Of a DNA stretch of 63,963 nucleotides, positions 40,390-51,728 are shown piece by piece. The notes under the pieces are model-generated. The model saw nothing but the letters and a program-made list of their open reading frames with translations, did no database searches and was not told where the DNA came from. Positions within the stretch are counted from its first letter, which is position 1; every line of letters starts with the position of its first letter. Source of the DNA: an uncultured Chlorobiaceae bacterium (lineage in GTDB: Bacteria > Bacteroidota > Chlorobiia > Chlorobiales > Chlorobiaceae). The DNA is taken from contig CAIQGA010000020.1 in NCBI GenBank assembly GCA_903871235.1, positions 1 to 63,963 on the forward strand, in the 5' to 3' direction. A program made the translations under genes and the position numbers.

Positions 40390-40707
40390 TTATCCAGTCT
40401 GAATTTCCGTTTTAAGGGCAATCTCTTCGAGAATGGAGCTTACCTTGAGGCACTGGAAGATTTGGCCCGCATAGACGATGCTGCGTCCACGAGTGTGTAC
40501 TTCCCATGTATGTTTTTCGGCTTTTTGACGGCTGCAACCCACTGCTTTAATAATTTGTGTAATCACCTCGTCGAAGCTATGCTCTTCATCATTGAACAGG
40601 ATGACTCGATATGCGTCAAGCAAATCGGGGCCGGAGCGTTCTTCGGTCTGTTTCGTTACAGGTGCAGGTAACGATGACGTCCACCTGTTGCCAAGAGAGA
40701 AGTTCAT
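40390..40707 (-). CDS. clpS: ATP-dependent Clp protease adaptor ClpS
   Basis: A 105-residue ClpS. The core [49 protein letters not shown] has the NDxxHSxDxVI and HxxGxx signatures that bind N-degron side chains and dock on the ClpA/ClpC N-domain. The first 27 residues form a flexible tail. It delivers N-end-rule substrates to ClpAP/ClpCP. Confidence 0.92.
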   Translation of the reverse strand: MNFSLGNRWTSSLPAPVTKQTEERSGPDLLDAYRVILFNDEEHSFDEVITQIIKAVGCSRQKAEKHTWEVHTRGRSIVYAGQIFQCLKVSSILEEIALKTEIQTG

Positions 40708-40767
40708 AGGTTATCGACTTGGATCTGTTACAATGGCTGAAACAAGTATTGGGCACAGCAGGGCGTA

Positions 40768-41721
40768 TTATGCGTCAATGACCGGATTGAGGGCTCCGAG
40801 TAAAAAGTTGCCTTCCTCGGAGAGTTTCATTTTGAAGCGGCCCCCTATCGGGATGGTCATCAGATTTCTGATATGACCGTAAGAGAGTCCTCTCACGATT
40901 GGTCCGTCGATATGGGCCTCTTTACTATAATAGTTAAAGATATTCTGCTGCCGAATATTTTCAACGGTTGTATTTTCTGCTTCATTGCCGAACTGTCCGA
41001 ACAGAACGCCCTTGCAATGTGCCAGCAGACCGGCATTGTCGAGGTGTGAGAGCATTCTGTCGATGCGGTATGCCGGTTCGTTGATGTCTTCGAGAAAAAG
41101 CAGTGAATCGTTCAGCGAGGGCAGGTAGGGCGTTCCGATCATCGAAGAGAGTACGGATAGGTTGCCACCAAGAAGGATTCCTTCTGCTACTCCCGATCTG
41201 ACACAGGTTATAGGGTGTTCAGGATGGTTTTGAAGCGAAAGCGAATAAGCCGGAGAGGTCAACATTCCCCAGAAGTGCTCTTCTGTATAGGGCGTTGGTT
41301 TGTAGAGTTCTGTTGCAAGCATCGGGCCGGAAAAGGTGATCAGCCCTGTTTTTGCAAAGATGGCAAGCGAGAGTGCGGTAATGTCTGAATAACCGACAAC
41401 TATTTTCGGATTGGCGGTTATGATGTCATAATTTATTTTTTTTAATAATCTTGAGGCTCCCGCTCCTCCCCTCAGGCAGATAATTGCTTTTATTTTGGGA
41501 TCAAGGAACATCTCATGAAGATCGTGCAGCTTTTGCTGGTCGGCAATTGCCGGATCGGTATCAATACAGTTAAGGTGGCGGGAGGGCTTGACCCGGTAGC
41601 CATTATTTTCGAGATAGCCCACTGCCTGATTGATTTTATCAGGATAAGCGCAGTGTGAAGAGGGGGAGATGAGGCCTATGGTATCTCCCTTGTGCAGGGC
41701 TTTTGGGGTAAGGATTTTCAT
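40768..41721 (-). CDS. ldcA: LD-carboxypeptidase (S66 family)
   Basis: A 317-residue serine peptidase cutting the L,D bond of muropeptides in cell-wall recycling. Motifs: GDTIGLISPSSHCAYPDK, IICLRGGAGASRLL, VGYSDITALSLAIFAKTG (catalytic Ser in GYSD), EGILLGGNLSVLSSMIGTPYLP, FLEDINEPAYRIDRMLSHL (Glu), and RGLSYGHIRNLMTIPIG (His). All three catalytic positions are present. Usually cytoplasmic. Length is typical. Confidence 0.9.
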   Translation of the reverse strand: MKILTPKALHKGDTIGLISPSSHCAYPDKINQAVGYLENNGYRVKPSRHLNCIDTDPAIADQQKLHDLHEMFLDPKIKAIICLRGGAGASRLLKKINYDIITANPKIVVGYSDITALSLAIFAKTGLITFSGPMLATELYKPTPYTEEHFWGMLTSPAYSLSLQNHPEHPITCVRSGVAEGILLGGNLSVLSSMIGTPYLPSLNDSLLFLEDINEPAYRIDRMLSHLDNAGLLAHCKGVLFGQFGNEAENTTVENIRQQNIFNYYSKEAHIDGPIVRGLSYGHIRNLMTIPIGGRFKMKLSEEGNFLLGALNPVIDA

Positions 41722-41783
41722 AACACATAGAAAACATCAGCACCGGTGAAGATGCTGATGCTCTTTATTTCATTGGTATGAAA

Positions 41784-42050
41784 TCAGGAAATGGTTTCAG
41801 TCAGCAGAATTGCCTTGTTGCCGCTGACTTCAAAAAAACCGTCAAGAATAGAAAACGACTGCTCAGTGCGATCCGCCAAGGCAAGTTTTACCGTGCCTTT
41901 TGTCAATGATGAGAGCAGTGGCGCATGGTTTCTGAGTATCTGAAACTGCCCCAGATCACCCGGAGCAGTAACACTGACTACCTCCCCGGAAAAATGAAGT
42001 TTCTGGGGAGTGACGATCTCTATCTGAAAGCCTTTATCGGAATTCGCCAT
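41784..42050 (-). CDS. atpC: ATP synthase F1 epsilon subunit (short, beta-sandwich only)
   Basis: An 88-residue epsilon. [42 protein letters not shown] is the conserved N-terminal beta-sandwich. The C-terminal alpha-hairpin of other bacteria (about 45 residues), which can inhibit hydrolysis, is missing; this is usual in green sulfur bacteria. It follows atpD after 15 bp, the split atpDC operon of Chlorobi. Confidence 0.94.
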   Translation of the reverse strand: MANSDKGFQIEIVTPQKLHFSGEVVSVTAPGDLGQFQILRNHAPLLSSLTKGTVKLALADRTEQSFSILDGFFEVSGNKAILLTETIS

Positions 42051-42065
42051 GGTTATTGCTTCTGT

Positions 42066-43475
<1,410 letters not shown>

Positions 43476-43581
43476 TTATTTGTGTAATCAAACGTTCGTG
43501 CTTCCGGGCTTCTCTGCCTTTTTTACCAGAAATGAGGTGCTACCGTATTGTTTTTCGCTTTTTCAGACTGTTCCGGAGACG

Positions 43582-43654
43582 AGCCACCTGAGGGAGTCGA
43601 ACCCACGACCTACTATTTACGAAACAGTTGCTCTACCAACTGAGCTAAGGTGGC
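43582..43654 (-). tRNA. tRNA-Thr (anticodon CGU)
   Basis: The reverse complement folds as a cloverleaf: acceptor GCCACCT/AGGTGGC, D arm GCTCAGTTGGTAGAGC, anticodon stem ACTGT/ATAGT around loop TTCGTAA (anticodon CGT, codon ACG, Thr), T arm GTGGGTTCGACTCCC. 73 nt, no encoded CCA. It lies upstream of atpD and the TlpA gene in a 330-bp gap. Confidence 0.93.
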
Positions 43655-43807
43655 TTAAACGTAGCGAAAAACAAGGTCAAATATAATTTTTTTGACAGAG
43701 AATCACAAAGACTAAATAACAGATGATTTATAGCAGTCAAAAAAAAGAAGAATTGTATATTGGGAATACTATGCGATTAAGCTTTTTTGATTTTTAACTG
43801 GAACGGT

Positions 43808-44392
43808 ATGAAAAGGATGTTCAGCCACTCCTGGAAGGTGTGGACAATCTCTGCTCTTTTGTTCTGCGGTGTGGCAGGGGTGCTGTTTAAGGTTTCGACA
43901 ATCTTGCCTGTTGAAAAGAAAAGTGTGGATGGGCTTTCGTTTCAGGCATTGCCATCGGCTCCGGCTTTTGCCGCACGCTCTCTTGATGGAAAAACTGTGG
44001 CGTCGACCCAGTTTGCCGGAAAAGTTTACATCGTGAATTTTTTTGCATCATGGTGCCCTCCATGCCGTGCGGAAATTCCCGACATGGTTTCCCTCCAGCA
44101 GCAATACGGAAGTAAAGGCTTCACATTTATTGGCGTAGCGGTTAATGAAACTGAACCCTCAATACGCGCTTTTATTCTAAAAAACAAGATAGATTATCCG
44201 GTTGTCATGGCTGACGACAATATCGTCTCTGCCTTCGGTCGATATGTTACGGGTGGTCTTAGTGCCATTCCGACCTCTTTTGTCATCAACTCTTCAGGTC
44301 GCATAACCCAGGTCATTACGGGGGGCAGAAGTAAAGAGGACTTTGAAAAAATCATTGTGGATGCCCTTAAAAAACCAGAAACTTTTCAATAA
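43808..44392 (+). CDS. TlpA/ResA-like thioredoxin-family protein
   Basis: A 194-residue exported thiol-disulfide protein from ATG 43808 (TTG 43787 would add 7). One N-terminal anchor helix (VWTISALLFCGVAGVLF) is followed by a thioredoxin fold with VNFFASWCPPCRAEIPDM (CxxC active site) and the cis-Pro SAIPTSFVINSSG. TlpA/ResA proteins reduce disulfides in periplasmic apocytochromes or copper sites. It is followed by a strong terminator at 44469. Confidence 0.88.
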   Translation: MKRMFSHSWKVWTISALLFCGVAGVLFKVSTILPVEKKSVDGLSFQALPSAPAFAARSLDGKTVASTQFAGKVYIVNFFASWCPPCRAEIPDMVSLQQQYGSKGFTFIGVAVNETEPSIRAFILKNKIDYPVVMADDNIVSAFGRYVTGGLSAIPTSFVINSSGRITQVITGGRSKEDFEKIIVDALKKPETFQ

Positions 44393-44468
44393 CGTCATCA
44401 TCTTATGATTGATGGTTTTCAGCTCCGGTGGCCGTCGCAATCCGGACAATCAGCTTTTTTTCTTCGAC

Positions 44469-44506
44469 ACGTTCGCAGTCAGTGGTGATTGCGAACGTTT
44501 TTTTTT
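44469..44506 (+). terminator. Rho-independent terminator
   Basis: Nine-base perfect stem ACGTTCGCA (44469-44477) / TGCGAACGT (44490-44498), 12-nt loop, then a T9 run. It ends the TlpA-like gene and lies 16 bp before the pckG start. Confidence 0.85.
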
Positions 44507-44521
44507 ATAACCTTAAGCCAT

Positions 44522-46399
44522 ATGAGAAAGACCATGACTGTAATGCAGATCAATCCTCCGGACTATGTGAAAAACAAAAAGCTGATCCAGTGGGTACAGG
44601 AGACGGCTGACCTTTGTAACCCGAGTGCGGTGCACTGGTGTGACGGTTCCCAGGAGGAGTATGACAAACTCGCCCAGCAGATGGTGGCGAGCGGTACCTT
44701 TATCAAGCTCTCGGAAGAGAAGCGCCCGAACAGCTATCTCTGTCGTTCGGACCCAAGTGATGTTGCGCGTGTTGAAGACAGGACCTATATCTGCAGTATC
44801 CGTCGCCAGGATGCAGGCCCGACCAACAACTGGGTTGCTCCAAAAGAGATGAAAGAGACGATGAAAGAGCTCTTCAGGGATTGTATGACTGGCCGTACCA
44901 TGTACGTCATCCCGTTCAGCATGGGGCCTCTTGGCTCTCCCATCGCCCATATCGGTGTTGAAATTTCCGATTCGCCCTATGTTGTAACGAACATGCGCAT
45001 CATGACGAGGATGGGACGCAAGGTTATGGATCTGCTTGGTGAAAACAGCGAATTTGTGCCTTGTCTTCACTCTGTCGGTGCGCCGCTTCAACCCGGAGAG
45101 CAGGATGTTGCCTGGCCCTGCAACGACACGAAATACATTGTCCATTATCCTGAAGAGCGTTCAATCGTCTCTTTTGGAAGCGGTTACGGCGGCAATGCCC
45201 TGCTTGGCAAAAAATGTTTTGCCTTGCGTATAGCCTCTTCGATGGCACGCGATGAAGGGTGGCTGGCTGAGCACATGCTCATTCTTGGCGTTGAATCGCC
45301 GGATGGCAAAAAAACCTACATCGGTGGAGCATTCCCGAGTGCCTGCGGTAAAACCAATTTTGCCATGCTCATTCCTCCTCAATCCTTTGAGGGGTGGAAG
45401 ATTACCACTATTGGCGATGATATCGCATGGATCAAGCCGGGCGAAGATGGTCGTCTTCGTGCCATCAATCCGGAGTATGGCTTTTTTGGTGTTGCTCCAG
45501 GCACATCGGATAAATCAAATCCGAACGCCATGGCAACGCTTGCAAAGAACTGTATTTTCACCAACGTCGCCATGACGCCTGATGGTGATGTCTGGTGGGA
45601 GGGGATGACGGATGAGGCACCTGAGCATCTTATCGACTGGCAGGGCCATGCATGGACTCCTGATTGCGGACGTCTCTCTTCGCACCCCAATGCCCGCTTT
45701 ACCTCTCCGGCAAGTCAGTGCCCTTCGCTTGATGCTGACTGGGAAGATCCGAATGGGGTGATGATCAGTGCATTTATTTTTGGCGGTCGCCGTGGAGATA
45801 CGGTTCCGCTCGTTTACCAGTCGGCAAACTGGAATTCGGGAGTTTATTTGGCCGCCACCATGGGCTCCGAAAAAACCGCAGCCGCCGCTGGCAAGGTGGG
45901 CGATGTTCGCCGCGATCCTTTTGCCATGATTCCTTTCTGCGGTTACCACATGGGTGATTATTTCAACCACTGGCTCCATGTAGGGCGTACACTGCCTGAA
46001 CTGCCAAGAATTTTTGGTGTCAACTGGTTCCGCAAGGATGAGAATGGCAAGTTCCTCTGGCCAGGTTTTGGTGAAAACATGAGGGTGCTGAAGTGGATTG
46101 TTGATCGTGTGCAGGGCAATGCTGGCGCTGTTGAGAGTCCGCTTGGCTGGATGCCGAAGTATGATATGATTGACTGGACAGGTCTGGAGGAGATGACAGA
46201 AGAGAAGTTCATCAAGCTGATGTCGGTCGATCGCGAAGCGTGGAAAAATGAGCTTCTTTCGCATGAGGCTCTTTTTGAAATGATTTACGACAGGCTTCCC
46301 AAAGAGTTTCCCCATATCCGTGAACTGATGCTTTCGACGCTCTGGATGTCGCCTGCACATTGGTCACTGGCTCCGGAAAACTACTCTTCCGAAAGCTGA
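44522..46399 (+). CDS. pckG: Phosphoenolpyruvate carboxykinase (GTP)
   Basis: A 625-residue PEPCK from ATG 44522. [21 protein letters not shown] at the N-terminus, [15 protein letters not shown] (P-loop with the reactive Cys), [24 protein letters not shown] and [19 protein letters not shown] are the signatures of the GTP class. It interconverts oxaloacetate and PEP; in green sulfur bacteria it can link the reductive TCA cycle and gluconeogenesis. A terminator sits immediately upstream and another immediately downstream, so it is monocistronic. Confidence 0.96.
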   Translation: MRKTMTVMQINPPDYVKNKKLIQWVQETADLCNPSAVHWCDGSQEEYDKLAQQMVASGTFIKLSEEKRPNSYLCRSDPSDVARVEDRTYICSIRRQDAGPTNNWVAPKEMKETMKELFRDCMTGRTMYVIPFSMGPLGSPIAHIGVEISDSPYVVTNMRIMTRMGRKVMDLLGENSEFVPCLHSVGAPLQPGEQDVAWPCNDTKYIVHYPEERSIVSFGSGYGGNALLGKKCFALRIASSMARDEGWLAEHMLILGVESPDGKKTYIGGAFPSACGKTNFAMLIPPQSFEGWKITTIGDDIAWIKPGEDGRLRAINPEYGFFGVAPGTSDKSNPNAMATLAKNCIFTNVAMTPDGDVWWEGMTDEAPEHLIDWQGHAWTPDCGRLSSHPNARFTSPASQCPSLDADWEDPNGVMISAFIFGGRRGDTVPLVYQSANWNSGVYLAATMGSEKTAAAAGKVGDVRRDPFAMIPFCGYHMGDYFNHWLHVGRTLPELPRIFGVNWFRKDENGKFLWPGFGENMRVLKWIVDRVQGNAGAVESPLGWMPKYDMIDWTGLEEMTEEKFIKLMSVDREAWKNELLSHEALFEMIYDRLPKEFPHIRELMLSTLWMSPAHWSLAPENYSSES

Positions 46400-46428
46400 T
46401 ACTCGATTGCTTGAACTGCAATGGAAAA

Positions 46429-46455
46429 GGGCGCCTGCGAGGGTGCCCTTTTTTT
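46429..46455 (+). terminator. Rho-independent terminator of pckG (possibly bidirectional)
   Basis: Stem GGGCGCC (46429-46435) / GGTGCCC (46442-46448) with a 6-nt loop, followed by T7. It is between convergent pckG and dodecin genes and an A-run precedes it, so it could act both ways. Confidence 0.8.
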
Positions 46456-46477
46456 ATTGCTCGCCAGTCAGTTGCAA

Positions 46478-46690
46478 TCAGTTTTCGTCGAGGGTAAAGC
46501 CGATTTTGACGGTAACCTGCCAGTAGGCAACTTTCTGCTCTTCAACATGGCAGCGGGTTTCAAGAATTTCAACCCAGCGGATGTTTCTGACCGATTCCGC
46601 CGCTTTGGCGACAGCATTATTGACGGCATCCTCAATGCTTGTGGCCGAGGAACCTACCAGTTCGATTTTCTTATAGATGTGAGAGCTCAT
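46478..46690 (-). CDS. Dodecin
   Basis: A 70-residue dodecin: IYKKIELVGSSATSIEDAVNNAVAKAAESVRNIRWVEILETRCHVEEQKVAYWQVTVKIGF. The conserved Trp in RNIRWVE and the Q in YWQVTVK fit flavin-binding dodecins. They form dodecamers that store or scavenge flavins. Length is typical; single gene. Confidence 0.93.
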   Translation of the reverse strand: MSSHIYKKIELVGSSATSIEDAVNNAVAKAAESVRNIRWVEILETRCHVEEQKVAYWQVTVKIGFTLDEN

Positions 46691-46803
46691 GGCGTGTCGT
46701 GGTTTTAGTGCTTTAAAAAAAAGGGAGCGATGGCTTTTGCGGCCAGTACATCAGGCCAGCATTTAATAATAGCAAATCAGGCGAAATCTGCAAAAAAGCG
46801 CAT

Positions 46804-47688
46804 TCAGTCAGCGCTTTTTAACGCGATTTTTTCCTGTTCGGCGGTTTGGAGGTCGATTACTTTTTCGGCGTAAAGAGAGGCCCGGGCGTACGTTTTCTCC
46901 ATGCTCTCTATAAAGTTTTGGGAGGAGCGCCAGTAAGGAATTGCGCCAAGCCGTTTTGCCATTGAGGCGTGTATTGTTGGTGAGGTATGGATAAACGGCG
47001 GATCGGGAGAGGGTGTATATCCCCAGAACGTACCATGGTCGGAAGGCAGTGGTTCCGGCAGTGCCGAAATTTCATCACCTCCTGTGCTCTGGCGTTTGTA
47101 GCCGATTTTTTTGAGAAATTCCTCTTTGTCTATCCCTCGCAGGGTGAAGAGGAGAAAAGGATCCTGGTCAAAGGCCTCTGCCATCAGATAAAAGACGGCG
47201 GCAATGTGTTTGCAGGGGTTCGAGTAGTCGGGGCACGAACAGGTGGTGGTCAAATCGTTGTATTTTCCGGGAAAGAGCGAGAGCCCTGCGGTTTTAAGTA
47301 CGCGTTCAAGATTTTCCGGCATCTCTCCGCTGAGGAGTTGAGCGATGTAGATTTGTTTCGAGGTAAGTTTGTATTCCAAAAGCACTTTTTCCCCTTTTGT
47401 GTAGGGTGTCAGCGTGATGGAGACCTTGTAGGGGCGGACTCTTGATCCCTGCACTTTTGCCGCAACCCCCTTTTTGGCTGTGATGACAAGGTCTGTTACC
47501 TGCCCTTTTCGGGCGTACGATTTTCCACGAGTAATCCGTTCGCCGATGTCAAAGTTCTCAAGTGTTGTAATCCACAGCTTCCCCCACCAGGTCTGGCCAA
47601 ATGCTCCCTTTTTGTTCTGGGCCTTTATGCCACCGGTCACTGCTTTTGGGGCTGACGATGTTGGCCTTTTATACCAATAGTATTCCAT
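46804..47688 (-). CDS. SWIM zinc-finger protein
   Basis: A 294-residue protein. Near residue 150 CSCPDYSNPCKHIAAVFYLMAE has the C-x-C-x(n)-C-x-H pattern of the SWIM finger. N-terminal part KGAFGQTWWGKLWITTLENF is typical of the family that accompanies SNF2 helicases. It follows the SNF2 gene by 10 bp on the same strand. A DNA- or protein-binding accessory role is inferred. Confidence 0.88.
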   Translation of the reverse strand: MEYYWYKRPTSSAPKAVTGGIKAQNKKGAFGQTWWGKLWITTLENFDIGERITRGKSYARKGQVTDLVITAKKGVAAKVQGSRVRPYKVSITLTPYTKGEKVLLEYKLTSKQIYIAQLLSGEMPENLERVLKTAGLSLFPGKYNDLTTTCSCPDYSNPCKHIAAVFYLMAEAFDQDPFLLFTLRGIDKEEFLKKIGYKRQSTGGDEISALPEPLPSDHGTFWGYTPSPDPPFIHTSPTIHASMAKRLGAIPYWRSSQNFIESMEKTYARASLYAEKVIDLQTAEQEKIALKSAD

Positions 47689-47698
47689 TTTTTATCCG

Positions 47699-50600
47699 TT
47701 ACTCTCCCATTGCGTCCTGACTGAGCATAATCAGGTTGCGCAGATCATTGTTTGATAGTTCGGTCAGCCACTGCTCTCCTGTTCCGAGAACCTGGCCTGC
47801 GACCGTTGTTTTTTTCTCAATCATCTCATCAATGCGCTCTTCGAGGGTGCCCGAGGTAATAAATTTATGAACTTCCACATTTTTGTGCTGCCCAATACGG
47901 AATGCGCGGTCGGTCGCCTGATTCTCCACCGCCGGGTTCCACCACCGGTCGAAGTGAACGACGTGGTTGGCGCCTGTCAGGTTCAGGCCGGTTCCTCCCG
48001 CCTTCAGTGAGAGTACAAAGATTGCTGGCCCATTGTTTCCCTCCTGCTGAAAGCGCTCCACCATTTCGTCCCGTCTCTTTTTTGTGACTGCGCCATGCAG
48101 AAAGAGCACCTCTTCGCCGTAGAGATCCTGAAGATAGCGCTGGAGCATGGTGCCCATGCGGGTAAACTGGGTAAAGAGCAGCGTTTTTTCGCCCGCTTCC
48201 CGGATATCGCCGAGCAACTCTGTCAGGCGCTTGAGTTTGCCTGAGCGATCTTCAATGGCTGAGTTGTCACCAAGAAAATGGGCCGGATGGTTGCACACCT
48301 GTTTAAGTTTTATCAGCAGCGCCAGCACCAGTCCCCGCCGGTCAATGCCTTCAGCGCTCTCGATTTTCTCCTGCAGCTCATCCACCACCGCCTTGTAGAG
48401 CGAAGCCTGCTCTTTGGTGAGCGTGCAATACTCTTTCATCTCAATCTTGTCGGGCAGATCGGAGATAATCGACTTGTCGGTCTTCATTCGGCGCAGAATA
48501 AAGGGGCCGGTGAGTGATTTCAGCCTTGCCGATGCCTCGCTGTCGCCATACCACTGTATCGGGAGATAGAAGTTCTGGCGGAAAAAGTGCTGGGTGCCGA
48601 GAAAACCCGGATTGAGAAAATCCATGAGCGCCCAGAGGTCGCCGACATGATTTTCAACAGGGGTGCCAGTCAGGGCAATGCGATAATCAGCCTTGATTGT
48701 TCTTGCCGCTTTCGACTGTTTTGTCTCCGGGTTTTTGATGTTCTGCGCTTCGTCGAGAACAATGCCCGCCCAAGGGACCTTCGAGAGAAATTCGAGGTCG
48801 CGCTGCAAGAGTCCGTAACTTGAAATAACAAGGGCTGAAGCGGTTGCGGCTTTGCGAAAAGCGGCGGTTTTCATCCGGTCAGCACCGTGATGTATCAGCA
48901 CCGTCAAATCCGGAGTGAACCGCTCGGCCTCCTTTCGCCAGTTGTTAACGACCGAGGTGGGGCAAATCAGGAGCACCGCCCGTTTTTCTCCCATCTCACG
49001 CTCCCGCTGCAGCATTGCAAGAGTCTGGATGGTTTTGCCAAGGCCCATGTCGTCCGCAAGGCAGGCGCCAAGTCCCCATTTGCGGAGAAATGAGAGCCAT
49101 GAAAATCCCCGCTCCTGATAGGCTCGAAGCGTTCCCTGAAAATGGTCGGGGGGAGGAAGCTGTTCAAATTGGCCCTGGCTCGAAAGTTTTTCAAGCAGTT
49201 CCTGAAGCCACCCCTCAATTTCAACCGATCGAACAAAGAGAGCATCCTCTTTTTTCTCTGCGCCGAGTGCTGTTGCAAGAATATCTCTGGCAGAAAGCTC
49301 ACCCGTTGGATTTTTTTCAAGAAAATGGAGGGCATTGACCAGCTCCTTATGGTCAATCTGTGTCCACTGTCCGCGTACCCTCACCAGCGGAGCTTTCAGC
49401 TCGGCCAGCGTTTTCAGCTCCTGCAAGTCAAGCTCTTCATTGCCGAGTGCAGCGGCATAGTCGCAGAGAACCATGCTTTCCAGCGTGAGACCCGATCCGC
49501 TTCCCTGCATGGAGGGAAGTTTCACTTTTGTCTTGATGCCGATACGGTTGAGCGCTCTACGGCTGCTCCACCACGAGGGAAGCATGACAACAAATCCGGC
49601 GCTTCGCAGCAGCTCGGCATACTCCAGCAAAAATTGGTATGCGCCCTCTGTTGCGAGATCGAAGCCGCCCGGATTTTTCTTTTTCAGGCTTTGGGTGACT
49701 GCGGGGCAGAGGCCGGAGGCTTGCCCTAGGGCCGTGAGCATGAATTCGGTATAATCGGAGGCGTAGGATGCTGCGTGCTGTGATGCTGCGCTCTCCGGGT
49801 TCCAGAGATCTCCGGCGTTGAGAATAAGGCTTGGATCAGCTTTCAATTGCAGGTGATAGCCAACATGCCAGCGCTCCTGTTTTTTCCCTTTCAGCGGCGG
49901 CTCACTCAATTGAAAGCAAAACCTGAAGGGTGAGCGTTCATGGATCTCAATGGGACGGCGCCATGCGTTGAGCTGACAGGCAAACTGCTCAATCTCCTGC
50001 TCATTTTTCCAGATCACCCTGGCATCACTGCTCCTCAGCGCATGAAGCCATGCGTCATGGATGCTTTCAAATTCGGTGATTTTTGGTGTGCCCGCTTTCT
50101 CAAAAGGACGTACCAGTGTATTGACGATGAAAGAGAGGAGACGGCGGAGCACCACCCCTTTTGGCGCTTCCGGCGGTTGCGTTTTGCTACGGTTGAGCGA
50201 ACGGCATACCGCTGGCATGGTTGCCGCAAGTTTTTCAAGCCTGTGGGAGGTCTCCGTGTCGGGGAGTGGCTGCCACAGGGCCTCATGTGAGGTATCGGTT
50301 TTGACCATCGAAGGCAGCAGCGACTCGCTTCTGATGATGTTCAGTGCAATTGTTCGTACCTGTCGTGTCCAGAGGAGAGAGTTTCCAAAAATGACGCCAC
50401 TTCCGGGGATGTTGCTTTTTGCGGAAAGCTGGGAGAGTTCAAACAGAGAGGTGGAATTGAGCCTGAGTGCGGTAATCGGGTAGGCTTTGAGGCTCTCTTC
50501 ACCGTTAATGTCGGGCATTGTGCCGATCAGCGGAGATGAAGGAACCGGTTTTTCTCCCCGGCCTGGCAGCCAGACACAAAACTCTTTTGTGGTGTTGCTG

Positions 50601-50722
50601 CGCAGTGAAATCATGCCGATGCCGTCCATTGCAAGTCGCAACTCTTTCAGCATACCGATCTTTTTTCCCTCACTCCAAAGGAACGGGGCGCCGTCAAGGA
50701 TGGAGATGTGCAGTGCAATCAT
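47699..50722 (-). CDS. SNF2-family DEAD/DEAH helicase
   Basis: A 1007-residue protein. The C-terminal SNF2 motor (from about residue 540) has LADDMGLGKTIQTLAML, VLDEAQNIKNPETKQ, LTGTPVENHVGDLWALMDFL, FVLSLKAGGTGLNLTGANHVVHFDRWWNPAVENQATDRAFRIGQ. The N-terminal half is a bacterial HepA/RapA-unlike region with a SNF2-associated helical domain. It pairs with the SWIM-finger gene. Motors of this type remodel protein-DNA or RNA polymerase complexes; the substrate is unknown. Confidence 0.93.
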   Translation of the reverse strand: MIALHISILDGAPFLWSEGKKIGMLKELRLAMDGIGMISLRSNTTKEFCVWLPGRGEKPVPSSPLIGTMPDINGEESLKAYPITALRLNSTSLFELSQLSAKSNIPGSGVIFGNSLLWTRQVRTIALNIIRSESLLPSMVKTDTSHEALWQPLPDTETSHRLEKLAATMPAVCRSLNRSKTQPPEAPKGVVLRRLLSFIVNTLVRPFEKAGTPKITEFESIHDAWLHALRSSDARVIWKNEQEIEQFACQLNAWRRPIEIHERSPFRFCFQLSEPPLKGKKQERWHVGYHLQLKADPSLILNAGDLWNPESAASQHAASYASDYTEFMLTALGQASGLCPAVTQSLKKKNPGGFDLATEGAYQFLLEYAELLRSAGFVVMLPSWWSSRRALNRIGIKTKVKLPSMQGSGSGLTLESMVLCDYAAALGNEELDLQELKTLAELKAPLVRVRGQWTQIDHKELVNALHFLEKNPTGELSARDILATALGAEKKEDALFVRSVEIEGWLQELLEKLSSQGQFEQLPPPDHFQGTLRAYQERGFSWLSFLRKWGLGACLADDMGLGKTIQTLAMLQREREMGEKRAVLLICPTSVVNNWRKEAERFTPDLTVLIHHGADRMKTAAFRKAATASALVISSYGLLQRDLEFLSKVPWAGIVLDEAQNIKNPETKQSKAARTIKADYRIALTGTPVENHVGDLWALMDFLNPGFLGTQHFFRQNFYLPIQWYGDSEASARLKSLTGPFILRRMKTDKSIISDLPDKIEMKEYCTLTKEQASLYKAVVDELQEKIESAEGIDRRGLVLALLIKLKQVCNHPAHFLGDNSAIEDRSGKLKRLTELLGDIREAGEKTLLFTQFTRMGTMLQRYLQDLYGEEVLFLHGAVTKKRRDEMVERFQQEGNNGPAIFVLSLKAGGTGLNLTGANHVVHFDRWWNPAVENQATDRAFRIGQHKNVEVHKFITSGTLEERIDEMIEKKTTVAGQVLGTGEQWLTELSNNDLRNLIMLSQDAMGE

Positions 50723-50876
50723 TGGTTTTTCTGCCGGGATGATGTTCTTTATTTCAGTCGATCAGCACTCCTGTCTCGTTGCTACAGGAGAAAGAGCGTC
50801 AAAATAAGCAATTGAGGTGTAAGGAGTATAAAAATAATCAGCGAAGAGGTTGTGGAGCAGAAAGAGGGTCGGTGTG

Positions 50877-50913
50877 GCCCGAAACAGCCGTAACACTGAT
50901 GGCTGTTTCGGGC
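50877..50913 (-). terminator. Perfect 13-bp stem-loop downstream of the acetate-transporter gene
   Basis: GCCCGAAACAGCC (50877-50889) and GGCTGTTTCGGGC (50901-50913), 11-nt loop, no mismatch, 14 bp beyond the stop at 50928. There is no U-tract, so termination is likely but not certain. It separates the transporter from the SNF2 gene. Confidence 0.6.
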
Positions 50914-50927
50914 AAGATGGGCAAAGG

Positions 50928-51473
50928 TTACATGCCCAGGGATTTGAAGAGAAGCGGAAGGGCACAGAGGCCGATGGCAACATTTGTTGCGCCGCAGATT
51001 TTCGTGATCAAGGCGTTCTGCTTGTACCAGGCAAACGGCAGCAAAATGGTCAGCAGGTTGATGAGCAACAGCACGGTGGCTAACGGCCAAATTTTACCAA
51101 GCAGAATGGCTTTGTAGCTGAAGACTGCCGTGATGAAAAAGATACCAAGAAAGAGATGGGCATAGATCTTTTTGTCGCCGGGGTTGTAGAAATGCATGGC
51201 GACAACAACCCAGAAAAGCCCGTAGGTAGCAAAGATGGTACCGAGGTAAATTCGTATGTCAGCAGGTAACCCCATGTCGAACAGATACATGCAGACCGCA
51301 GTAAAAAGCTGCGCAACACCGCCGAACCAGAGTGCGATATTGGCGAGATTGCGTCCCAGCTTTGCATGATCCGTCTCCTTGTCAAGCCCGAATCCCAACT
51401 GTTCAACTCCAAACACCCAGACGGTGATGATCAGCCCGAACAACCCGATAGCTTCCGGATTAACAACATTCAT
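50928..51473 (-). CDS. GPR1/FUN34/YaaH (SatP)-like acetate/succinate transporter
   Basis: A 181-residue membrane protein with six hydrophobic segments from ATG 51473 (GGAGC ribosome site 6-10 bp upstream); an earlier ATG at 51524 is less likely. NPEAIGLFGLIITVWVFG resembles the family's N-P-x-x-x-G-L motif, and FGGVAQLFTAVCMYLFDMG...ATYGLFWVVVAMHFYNPGD matches the GG-AQ and SYGxFW signatures. It probably takes up acetate or other short acids, common mixotrophic substrates of green sulfur bacteria (inference). Confidence 0.75.
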   Translation of the reverse strand: MNVVNPEAIGLFGLIITVWVFGVEQLGFGLDKETDHAKLGRNLANIALWFGGVAQLFTAVCMYLFDMGLPADIRIYLGTIFATYGLFWVVVAMHFYNPGDKKIYAHLFLGIFFITAVFSYKAILLGKIWPLATVLLLINLLTILLPFAWYKQNALITKICGATNVAIGLCALPLLFKSLGM

Positions 51474-51728
51474 TTGAATAGCTCCTTTTTTATTGGTGAA
51501 AAAAGTTAACACAACGGTCATCACAAATATAATGGCCGCGTAAATGTACGGCTAATTTTGTTGAAAGAGTAAGGGTATTGCCCCTAATCATCAATACACA
51601 ACTGAAGGAGCTCTCCTTCCGCTATCGCTGGTTTTCTCTGCTATCCGCTGAAAATCAGCAAGAGATTTCGCTTTCTTTTGATACCTTTGGGGACGGAAGA
51701 ATGAGATAACAGAATATTTTTTTAAGCG

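Noticed and set aside
43582-43654. tRNA-Thr as an integration site
   Set aside because: No integrase or partial tRNA repeat was seen within the window.
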